From: JANRKG01 sp033763635
GTDB taxonomy: Bacteria; Cyanobacteriota; Cyanobacteriia; GCF-001939115
Reading direction: 5' to 3'
Length of the DNA stretch: 47,036 nucleotides
NCBI GenBank assembly: GCA_033763635.1
Contig: JANRKG010000214.1
Location: forward strand, 1-47,036
The notes beneath the pieces were generated by a model that ran no database searches, was not told where the DNA came from, and worked only from the letters and a program-made list of their open reading frames with translations. Below, piece after piece: positions 15,941-22,992 of this stretch (the stretch's first letter is position 1; the number at the start of each line of letters is the position of its first letter). The position numbers were made by a program, and so were the translations under genes.

Positions 15941-17272
15941 ATGTTTGCACCCCCTTTTGTTATGACGGTCTCTCCCATTGCATCCCCTTCCCTGCTGGAA
16001 ATTGGTCAACGCACCCGACAGGCTGCCCGTGCCCTGGCAACCCTATCTACAGAGGAAAGAAATCAAGCGATCGAGGCGATCGCCCGCTCTCTGGAGGCGG
16101 CGGCACCAGAGATTGTGGCTGCGAATCAGGCGGATTGCCAAGCGGCTCAGAAAGCGGGGATCGCTCCAGCCCTCTATGCGCGGTTGAAACTCGATGCAGC
16201 GAAATTGCAGGGGGCGATCGTCGGGGTACGGGATGTGGCGCGATTAGCAGACCCGCTGGGAATTGTGCAGATTCACCGAGAACTGGATGAGGGGCTGGTG
16301 CTGAAGCGGGTAACTTGTCCCCTGGGAGTGTTAGGGGTCATCTTTGAGGCGCGTCCTGATGCAGTGATGCAGATTACTTCTCTGGCGATTAAGTCCGGGA
16401 ATGGGGTCATCCTCAAGGGCGGGCAGGAGGCGGTGCAGTCCTGTACGGCGTTAGTGAAGGCAATCCATCAGGGATTGGCAGAAACGGCTGTTGATCCCGC
16501 TGGGGTGCAACTACTGACCACCCGGGAAGAAACGATGGGTCTGTTACAACTAGATTCCTATGTAGACCTGATTATTCCGCGTGGCTCCAATCGGTTTGTG
16601 CGGTTTGTGCAGGAAAATACGCGCATCCCCGTGTTGGGCCATGCAGACGGTATCTGTCACTTGTATGTCGATCGGGCGGCGGATATTTCAATGGCTGTGA
16701 CGATCGCCGTAGATGCCAAAACCCAATATGCAGCCGCTTGTAACGCGATCGAAACCCTGCTGATTCACCAGGACATTGCTCCCCAGGCGCTCCCAGAAAT
16801 TGCGGTGGCACTCCGGGCGAAGGGGGTGGAATTGCGGGGGGACGATCGGGCCTGTGGGATCACAGAAATGACTCCTGCAACCGATCTGGATTGGGCAACG
16901 GAATACAGTGATTTGATTTTGTCGGTCAAAGTGGTGGATTCCCTGGATGATGCCATTCACCACATCAACACCTATGGTTCGCGCCATACAGAAGCGATCG
17001 TGACGGCAGATTCCCAGGCGGCTGCGGATTTTTTGGCCCAGGTCGATGCAGCGGGAGTGTATCACAACTGCTCAACCCGCTTTGCGGATGGCTTTCGGTA
17101 TGGATTTGGCGCAGAAGTGGGAATCAGTACCCAAAAAATGCCCCCCCGTGGCCCTGTGGGCCTGGAGGGGTTGGTGACGTATCAGTATCAAGCAGTGGGT
17201 CAGGGCCACATTGCTGCAACCTATACGGGGGCAGAAGCGCGATCGTTTACCCACCGGGATTTAACCCGCTAA
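15941..17272 (+). CDS. proA: Gamma-glutamyl phosphate reductase
   Basis: ProA reduces glutamyl-5-phosphate with NADPH to glutamate semialdehyde, the second step of proline synthesis. The aldehyde dehydrogenase-like fold is clear from GVLGVIFEARPDAVMQI, IKSGNGVILKGGQEA, LIIPRGSNRFVRFVQENTRIPVLGHADGICH and YAAACNAIETLL with the catalytic cysteine. HTEAIVTADSQAA and GFGAEVGISTQKMPPRGPVGLEGL are also present. At 443 aa it is full length. An ATG seven codons downstream (15962) is an equally possible start; neither has a good ribosome-binding site. It converges on gatC with a 2-bp gap. Confidence 0.97.
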   Translation: MFAPPFVMTVSPIASPSLLEIGQRTRQAARALATLSTEERNQAIEAIARSLEAAAPEIVAANQADCQAAQKAGIAPALYARLKLDAAKLQGAIVGVRDVARLADPLGIVQIHRELDEGLVLKRVTCPLGVLGVIFEARPDAVMQITSLAIKSGNGVILKGGQEAVQSCTALVKAIHQGLAETAVDPAGVQLLTTREETMGLLQLDSYVDLIIPRGSNRFVRFVQENTRIPVLGHADGICHLYVDRAADISMAVTIAVDAKTQYAAACNAIETLLIHQDIAPQALPEIAVALRAKGVELRGDDRACGITEMTPATDLDWATEYSDLILSVKVVDSLDDAIHHINTYGSRHTEAIVTADSQAAADFLAQVDAAGVYHNCSTRFADGFRYGFGAEVGISTQKMPPRGPVGLEGLVTYQYQAVGQGHIAATYTGAEARSFTHRDLTR

Positions 17273-17274
17273 GT

Positions 17275-17571
17275 TTACTCACCCGTGTCCATGATTTTGG
17301 GCACCCGGAAGAAGTCTTCGCTGCGTTCCGGGGCACTGTTCAGAATTTCCTCCCGCTCCGCACAGGGTTGCAGCAAGTCTTCCCGCGTCACATTACTGGC
17401 ATCGATCGCCCGTGTCGTGGGAGGAACCTCGCTGGTATCCAATTCCTTCAACTGCTCGAAGTATTCCAGAATACTGCTGAGTTGGGTCGTGTACTGTTCT
17501 TCTTCTTCCGGGGTCAGTTGCAGACGGGCCAGGAGGGCCACTTTCCGAACTTGTTCGCGATCGATCCTCAT
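17275..17571 (-). CDS. gatC: Asp-tRNA(Asn)/Glu-tRNA(Gln) amidotransferase subunit C
   Basis: GatC is the small stabilising subunit of the GatCAB complex, which converts Glu-tRNA(Gln) to Gln-tRNA(Gln) in bacteria lacking a glutaminyl-tRNA synthetase. The 98-aa protein has VRKVALLARLQLTPEEEEQYTTQL and ends with SEDFFRVPKIMDTGE, both typical. It begins 6 bp after the ycf3 stop codon, so the two are almost certainly co-transcribed, although their roles are unrelated. Confidence 0.95.
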   Translation of the reverse strand: MRIDREQVRKVALLARLQLTPEEEEQYTTQLSSILEYFEQLKELDTSEVPPTTRAIDASNVTREDLLQPCAEREEILNSAPERSEDFFRVPKIMDTGE

Positions 17572-17577
17572 AGGTTG

Positions 17578-18099
17578 CTAGAAATAAACATCAATTTTCG
17601 ATCGGCCCGTCGTCTTGAGCCAGTTTTGGGCTTCGATGTAGTTGTTGGGAGCTAATCGAATCGCCCGTTTCCAGTAGTCAGCGGCTTGGTTAAAAAGTTC
17701 TTCAGCGGCTTCTAAGTCCCCTGCTTCCTTCTCCTTTTCGCCCAAGTAGTGATAAATCACGGCAACGTTGTTAAGCGCCTGGGGTAGACGACCGTTGAGT
17801 TCGATCGCCTGGTGGTAATACTCCAGAGCCTTGTCATGCTCGCCATTGCTGGCATGGATCAAACCCATGTTGTAGAGAATGTAGCTGAGATCGTTGGGGT
17901 CTTCTTCCAGTTTGAGAGCTTCGTTGTAGTTTTCTAGCGCTTCCGCATATTCCCCTTCTGCCTGGGCAGACATGCCATCTCGGTAGTAGGCAAAGGCGCT
18001 CTTAGCTTTCTGATTGGTCGGCAGCATCTTTAAAATCAGGTCTGCCATGACCGTAAAGCTTTTATCAATGAAGTTATCGTTCCGTTGGGATCTGGGCAT
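17578..18099 (-). CDS. ycf3: Photosystem I assembly protein Ycf3
   Basis: Ycf3 is a TPR chaperone at the thylakoid membrane that helps assemble photosystem I. The 173-aa protein starts MPRSQRNDNFIDKSFTVMADLILK, the highly conserved beginning of this family. It carries three TPR units (AFAYYRDGMSAQAEGEYAEALENY; ILYNMGLIHASNGEHDKALEYYHQA; and ALNNVAVIYHYLGEKEKEAG with the following helix). I chose the start at 18099 because the 22 extra residues upstream are not like the family. gatC follows after 6 bp. Confidence 0.97.
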   Translation of the reverse strand: MPRSQRNDNFIDKSFTVMADLILKMLPTNQKAKSAFAYYRDGMSAQAEGEYAEALENYNEALKLEEDPNDLSYILYNMGLIHASNGEHDKALEYYHQAIELNGRLPQALNNVAVIYHYLGEKEKEAGDLEAAEELFNQAADYWKRAIRLAPNNYIEAQNWLKTTGRSKIDVYF

Positions 18100-18239
18100 A
18101 GTGCCTCGCAGAATATAACAAGAATTAAAAATCTGGACCGGAAAGACCTGAATAGAGCATTTCAATGCTGGCTTTTATAGCATCAGAATGCTTTATCACT
18201 TAATTAATTTAGCGCCGATCGGTCCTGATCCGCAGATTT

Positions 18240-18845
18240 CTATGGAGTTGAGTTGGCTTCCTGGCCCTTTTGCCATTCGGCTACAGGACGATTGATCGCA
18301 TCTTCAAAGGCGGTTGAGACCGACAAAATATTTTGCTCCCCTGCTCCTTCCTTAGGATCAGCCTGGGCGTAGAGGGCACTGCGGTTAAAGTTTGCCTTGC
18401 CCAGGACTAACCGATGGGTCTGCTGATTGTCCAGGGTGACGGTAATCGTTGCAGTAGGCTTCACTAGCCCAAACTCATCCAATCGGTTGGTTGGGACTGA
18501 GACTTGACTGGTGGCCTGTCCAGAGGCTAACAGGCTGAGCAGGTAGGCGATCGTCGCATCATTTGCGGCTCCTGATTTGGGTTGCTCCATCGTCCAGGAG
18601 GAGGCAGGTTGGGAGTTCGGTTTAGGGGAGGCGGGAGGATCGCTTTTTTTCACGAACTTCAAAGTCTGGTCTTGGGTGGTGATCTGGAACGATCGTACCT
18701 GTTGTTCTTTAAAGGAAAAGATTTGCTGTTGTTGGGTTTTGGCCTCTTCCTGCTGGGCTGTCGGGCGCACTTCCAGCAGATACACCAGTCCTCCCAGGAA
18801 CAGGGCTGTGGTTGCCAAAATCACCGTATTGCGTTGAAATTTCAT
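18240..18845 (-). CDS. DUF4340 domain protein of the Gld-type ABC exporter operon
   Basis: The 201-aa protein has an N-terminal membrane anchor (about residues 7-25) and a short extracytoplasmic DUF4340-type domain. EQQVRSFQITTQDQTLKFVKK, SGAANDATIAYLLSLLASG, NRLDEFGLVKPTATITVTL and HRLVLGKANFNRSALYAQ follow the typical pattern. It is shorter than many DUF4340 proteins, which often repeat the domain. It is last in a same-strand run: ATPase, permease, GldG-like, DUF4340, with gaps of about 10 bp. DUF4340 proteins often accompany GldG-type transporters, so it is probably an accessory subunit; the cargo is unknown. Confidence 0.85.
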   Translation of the reverse strand: MKFQRNTVILATTALFLGGLVYLLEVRPTAQQEEAKTQQQQIFSFKEQQVRSFQITTQDQTLKFVKKSDPPASPKPNSQPASSWTMEQPKSGAANDATIAYLLSLLASGQATSQVSVPTNRLDEFGLVKPTATITVTLDNQQTHRLVLGKANFNRSALYAQADPKEGAGEQNILSVSTAFEDAINRPVAEWQKGQEANSTP

Positions 18846-18854
18846 CCCATCCCC

Positions 18855-20441
18855 CTACCGTCGTCGCCACCAAGCATACCCTGCCGCCCCAAACCCGATC
18901 GCCGGAAATAACCCCATCGCCACCAGAGCCAATACATTTCGCTGTTGATCCACCAGGGTAAACCGTCGATTCTTGATATCCTTGGGCCGGATGGATAGTA
19001 CTGGGTCATTCTGTTTACTGAGCCAGCTAATTGAGTTCAACAACACATCTCCATTCACCTGTTGCGTCTGTCCAAACAGGCTGTTTGTCGCAAACGCAGA
19101 ATTGCCAAAGACCACTAAACGGGCTTCGGGTTTTGTGGGATCTGGTGGGGGGGAAGGTGCAGGGGAAGGAGATGGGGAGGCAGGTTTGGCAGGGCCGATC
19201 GGTTTACTCAGGGCAACCCCCAGCGTCAGGGGACCGGGACGATCGCCCTTCGCTTCATCCAGGGAAAGGGTGCCGCTCTTCAGATCGGTTTCTGCCCAGG
19301 TTTGGGGTCCCGTGATCAGGAGGGGGGTTTGGGTGATGCCCGTGACGGGAACCAGGCCGATCGGTCGGGCAGCGGGATAGATGGAAAATCGATTGGTGAA
19401 GGCGCGTGTAATCGGATGCTCCCCGTACTGGCTAATGACAGAAGCGGCGGGACCTAAGCCGGATACCTGTTGTTCTGAGGCATTGATCGCCAGGGTATTT
19501 TCCAGTACCACGCCCCATTGTTTCAGTAATTCGGTTAGTCCAGCATCGATCGTCGGGTCCAGCATCACCAGCAAACTACCTCCCTGGTCCAGATAGGCTT
19601 GCAGGGCTTTAATTTCCCCTTCCAACAAGGGCTGTTGTGGACCCGCAATCACAATTACCGCTGCATCCTTGGGAACCGCAGGTTGCTGGGCCAGGGTCAG
19701 GGGTTCTACTGCAAAATTCCGTTCTCCCAGAGCAGCGACAGCCTGAGAGAGACTGGCAGCGCTGGCTTCCAGGGGGCGTTCCCCATGTCCTTGCAGGAAA
19801 TACAGTTTCAGTTGTCGATCGCCAGTTATTTTCTCCAAACCGCTCGTTAGTTTTCCTTCTGAAAGCGGTTCAAACTTGATACTCTGGACAAATTGCCGTC
19901 TTTGCCCCGCATCCAGAAACACATCCCCAAAATCCTGGACCCCAAACGCCTTGGCTAATTGAGGTTGGGCTTCTGGGTTCAGAAACTCAAAGGAAAACTG
20001 CGGACTCTGGCGCTGGTACTGTTCCAAAATCGCCTGGGCTGCCAAATCCCGTTGCGGTTGAAACACGATCGCCCGGACAGGTTGCTGTAATCGGCGCAGC
20101 ACCTCCTGGGATTGGGGGGCCAGGGTGAATAACTGGCTTTCGGTTAGATCGATACGGTGGGTATAGCGGCTTCCTAAAAAGTTGATCAGGCTCAGAATCA
20201 CCAGTACCGCAACGGTCGCGACGATCGCGTTTGTGCTGGCCTGGGTCGATCGTTGTCCCCAAAAGCCAGAGGCACTGGCTTGCAGCAGCAAGCCCAGCAG
20301 ACTGATCACGACCCCGACGAACAGAATTGCAGTGGGAATCGGCACCCAGTTTCCGGCGACGACTCCCGCCGTCAGGCCAACGATGATGAGTAAGGGACCC
20401 ACCCAGAACAAGATCTGCCAATATTTCTGAATCTTCTTCAT
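18855..20441 (-). CDS. GldG-like ABC transporter auxiliary protein
   Basis: The 528-aa protein resembles GldG/ABC_transp_aux proteins. Two or three N-terminal transmembrane helices (about residues 8-55 and 70-90) precede a large extracytoplasmic domain (HRIDLTESQLFTLAPQSQEVLRRL, LQGHGERPLEASAASLSQA, GSLLVMLDPTIDAGL, VVFGNSAFATNSL). It ends in a final transmembrane helix followed by WWRRR. A proline/serine-rich linker interrupts the domain near residue 435. In Bacteroidetes GldA-GldF-GldG form an ABC complex linked to gliding; cyanobacterial versions have no proven cargo. It lies 9 bp after the permease gene. Confidence 0.88.
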   Translation of the reverse strand: MKKIQKYWQILFWVGPLLIIVGLTAGVVAGNWVPIPTAILFVGVVISLLGLLLQASASGFWGQRSTQASTNAIVATVAVLVILSLINFLGSRYTHRIDLTESQLFTLAPQSQEVLRRLQQPVRAIVFQPQRDLAAQAILEQYQRQSPQFSFEFLNPEAQPQLAKAFGVQDFGDVFLDAGQRRQFVQSIKFEPLSEGKLTSGLEKITGDRQLKLYFLQGHGERPLEASAASLSQAVAALGERNFAVEPLTLAQQPAVPKDAAVIVIAGPQQPLLEGEIKALQAYLDQGGSLLVMLDPTIDAGLTELLKQWGVVLENTLAINASEQQVSGLGPAASVISQYGEHPITRAFTNRFSIYPAARPIGLVPVTGITQTPLLITGPQTWAETDLKSGTLSLDEAKGDRPGPLTLGVALSKPIGPAKPASPSPSPAPSPPPDPTKPEARLVVFGNSAFATNSLFGQTQQVNGDVLLNSISWLSKQNDPVLSIRPKDIKNRRFTLVDQQRNVLALVAMGLFPAIGFGAAGYAWWRRR

Positions 20442-20450
20442 GCAATTCCC

Positions 20451-21233
20451 TTAAGATCGTTGAAACCGCAACGCTTCAATAGATTGGGCCGTCAGGAAAA
20501 GCCCCAGTAGGATGTAACTGGCAAACAGGATGAGACTGCTGGTGTCGAAAATTCCTTGAATCAGGTTAGCGTAATGCCGCAACAGGGACAAATGCCCCAA
20601 TCCCTGCCCCAATGGACCTGTTAGATTCTTAGAAACTCCGTCAATCAGCCACAGAAACAGCACCAGCACAAACGTCAGAATTGCTGCCAGGATGGTGCTA
20701 TCGGTGATGGAGGAGATGAACATACCCAGAGACAACATACAGGCGGCCATCAAGACCAGACCGAGCAATCCACTCAGCAGGACAGGCGGAGTAATGGGGG
20801 GAGTCGTGGCGTTCAGGGTAATGCCCACATAGAGCAGAACCGGGAGAACGATCGCCAGATAAAACGTGACCACCCCCAACAGTTTCCCCAGTGCGACAGC
20901 CCAGTTGGTGATGGGAGATGTTGCCAGGAGTTCCAGGGTGCCCCGCTTGCGTTCCTCGGTGTACAGCCCCATTGACAAGATAGGCAGGATAAACAGGGAA
21001 ATAAAGCCCAAAATTCCCATAAAATCTTGCAGAAAAATGTACGGTGCATCCAGGGATTGCCCCCTCAGATTGGCATCCTGGGAAATCAATAGGGTGCTGT
21101 TGAGCACAATCCAGTACAGCCCACCGCACAGGAGCCAGAAAACCCCTGCGATCGAGTAGGCCAGGGGCGAGGCAAAGTAGCTTAACAACTCGCGACGATA
21201 GATCGCTGCCATGTTTCCGATAACAATTTTCAT
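20451..21233 (-). CDS. ABC-2 type transporter permease (GldF-like)
   Basis: This 260-aa integral membrane protein has six predicted hydrophobic segments. It starts with MAAIYRRELLSYFASPLAYSI, typical of the GldF/NosY-like permeases, and contains SMGLYTEERKRGTLELLATSPI, the coupling segment that contacts the ATPase. Its start codon overlaps the stop of the ATPase gene by 4 bp, so translational coupling is expected. It would form the membrane channel of the exporter encoded by this operon. Confidence 0.92.
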   Translation of the reverse strand: MKIVIGNMAAIYRRELLSYFASPLAYSIAGVFWLLCGGLYWIVLNSTLLISQDANLRGQSLDAPYIFLQDFMGILGFISLFILPILSMGLYTEERKRGTLELLATSPITNWAVALGKLLGVVTFYLAIVLPVLLYVGITLNATTPPITPPVLLSGLLGLVLMAACMLSLGMFISSITDSTILAAILTFVLVLFLWLIDGVSKNLTGPLGQGLGHLSLLRHYANLIQGIFDTSSLILFASYILLGLFLTAQSIEALRFQRS

Positions 21234-22321
21234 GGATTCTCCTCTCCGGTCGGCGCGTCTTCTGCTGGAGGAGCGATCGACTCTTGTTTCGTCTCCGATT
21301 CCTCCTGGTTTGCATTCGGTTCGATCCCGGTCTCTTCTTCTGCTTCAGAGCGTGTACCGGGTTCGATCGCCATCTTCTCTTCTGTGGTTAGTTCCAGGAA
21401 TACGGCTTCCAGACTGACCTGAACCCGCTTCATTTCGTAGAGTCCCAATCCCGCCCCGACGACTCGGCTGGCGAGTTCCCGTCCCAATTCCGCCCCTCCG
21501 TCCAGGGTGACATGTAGGTGATGATGACCTGTGGGCAGCGGGGATTGAGGGGTAGCGGGAGAATGGACCGATCGCACCCCCGGAATCGCTTCTAAAACTT
21601 GCTGGGCAACGGCGATATCCCCTGCCAATTCCAGTTCGTACCCGATGCCGCCTGTGAGTTGAGCCATCAGGTTTTCGGGAGTGTTAGTTGCGACGACTTC
21701 GCCCCGGTTGATGATTGCCACCCGATCGCAGGTCATGCTGACTTCGGGCAAGATGTGGGTGGAGAGGATGACGGTATGATCTCCTGCCAAACTTTTAATT
21801 AGATTCCGAACATCAATAATTTGGCGCGGGTCCAGCCCAACGGTGGGTTCGTCCAGAATGATCGCCGGAGGATCGTGGACGATCGCCTGGGCGATCCCAA
21901 CCCGCTGCCGAAATCCCTTAGAGAGCTTACGAATCAGGGTTTTTCGCTTTTCCAGCAGGTTACAGCGGCGCAAAGCGAACTCTATTTTTTGGGAACGATC
22001 GCCCGCACTGACTCCTTTGATCCGAGCGACAAAATCGAGAAACCCCTCGACGGTCATTTCCAGGTAAAGCGGGGGGGTTTCGGGTAAGTATCCAATCCGT
22101 TGGCGGACGGCCATTGAGTTCTCATGGACATCGTACCCAGCGACACGGGCTGTGCCTGTCGTTGCCGGAAGATACCCAGCGAGAATCCGCATGGTGGTGG
22201 TTTTTCCAGCACCGTTTGGTCCCAGAAATCCCAGAATTTCCCCTGCTTCTACTTGAAATGAGACATCCCGAATGGCGGGGGTGGCTCCATACACTTTACT
22301 GAGATGGTCAACCTCAATCAT
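21230..22321 (-). CDS. ABC transporter ATP-binding protein (GldA-like)
   Basis: The 363-aa ATPase energises the exporter. It shows Walker A GPNGAGKTT (about residues 34-42), a Q-loop at GYLPETPPLY, the signature LSKGFRQRVGIAQAI, Walker B IILDEPTVGLDP and the switch histidine in ILSTHILPE. The region after residue 225 is the C-terminal domain usual in drug- and GldA-type ATPases. The last 45 residues are very rich in E, P and A, look disordered and are not typical of the family. It is the first gene of the four-gene operon. Confidence 0.94.
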   Translation of the reverse strand: MIEVDHLSKVYGATPAIRDVSFQVEAGEILGFLGPNGAGKTTTMRILAGYLPATTGTARVAGYDVHENSMAVRQRIGYLPETPPLYLEMTVEGFLDFVARIKGVSAGDRSQKIEFALRRCNLLEKRKTLIRKLSKGFRQRVGIAQAIVHDPPAIILDEPTVGLDPRQIIDVRNLIKSLAGDHTVILSTHILPEVSMTCDRVAIINRGEVVATNTPENLMAQLTGGIGYELELAGDIAVAQQVLEAIPGVRSVHSPATPQSPLPTGHHHLHVTLDGGAELGRELASRVVGAGLGLYEMKRVQVSLEAVFLELTTEEKMAIEPGTRSEAEEETGIEPNANQEESETKQESIAPPAEDAPTGEENP

Positions 22322-22429
22322 GGGCTGTATTTAAAGGGTCGGCACAGATACCTATCTTAGTGAATGAGGGGAGCGATCGGAGGAGATTGAAACGGGATCT
22401 GCTTCACCTCTGGCAGACTGGGATAAAAC

Positions 22430-22448
22430 GGGTAAACTTTGGGTAAAC
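22430..22448 (+). repeat. Direct repeat GGGTAAAC x2, 11-bp period
   Basis: GGGTAAAC occurs at 22430-22437 and again at 22441-22448, one helical turn apart, 19 bp before the GTG start of the next gene. The arrangement would suit two protein-binding half-sites on one DNA face, but could be chance. Confidence 0.35.
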
Positions 22449-22466
22449 CCCTTCGATAATGGTGAC

Positions 22467-22850
22467 GTGGCAAATCTATCGGGAACCTGGTTAGGTACTT
22501 ACTGGCAGCGGGAACAACCGACCCGCTTTGAGGCAACCTTTTTGCAAAGTAATAATGCTTTGACGGGGAATATTCTGGATGATGGTCACTTGGGGGAAGC
22601 CAGCCTGACCGGAGAGGTGATCGGGCGGAGTGTGACGTTTACTAAGATTTATATCACTGCACCCCAGTACCGAATTGAATATGTGGGCACCCTAATGGAG
22701 GACGAGAATTTTATCCAGGGTGAATGGCGCATCAGCCATGCGAAGTTCCGAGAATCGGGGTTATGGGAAGCTCGTCGCAATGATAATGACCTGATGCAGG
22801 AGTTGCAAAATCAGTTGAAACGCCAGGTCAGTCTAGTCGCAACGAATTGA
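22467..22850 (+). CDS. Conserved small protein of unknown function, beta-rich
   Basis: This 127-aa soluble protein is not assigned to a named family. It begins LSGTWLGTYWQREQPTRFEA and has alternating strands (NALTGNILDDGHLGEASLTGEV, VTFTKIYIT, YRIEYVGTLMEDENFIQGEWRI), a pattern like a small beta-barrel or lipocalin-like fold. A short helical tail ends it. The start is GTG at 22467; no in-frame ATG is available nearby. It stands alone, divergent from the ABC operon. Confidence 0.75.
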   Translation: MANLSGTWLGTYWQREQPTRFEATFLQSNNALTGNILDDGHLGEASLTGEVIGRSVTFTKIYITAPQYRIEYVGTLMEDENFIQGEWRISHAKFRESGLWEARRNDNDLMQELQNQLKRQVSLVATN

Positions 22851-22891
22851 CACGCTTAGGAAGATACAGCAAAATAACGTCCCTGTGGGCC

Positions 22892-22947
22892 GGGTTTCAA
22901 CTTCGCTCAATCCGCGAAAGATCGAGGGCTGAGCAAAGTCGAAGCCC
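22892..22947. repeat. Imperfect inverted repeat of the TGAGCRAAGYCGAAG family
   Basis: Arms 22892-22909 (GGGTTTCAACTTCGCTCA) and 22930-22947 (TGAGCAAAGTCGAAGCCC) are complementary at 14 of 18 positions. The element sits between two convergent genes and may act as a two-way terminator or REP-like element. The same core recurs at 44713-44757, again between convergent genes. Confidence 0.55.
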
Positions 22948-22992
22948 AGTGACTGGTACTTGATCAATTTGCAAATCCCTTAGAAGAGGGAG

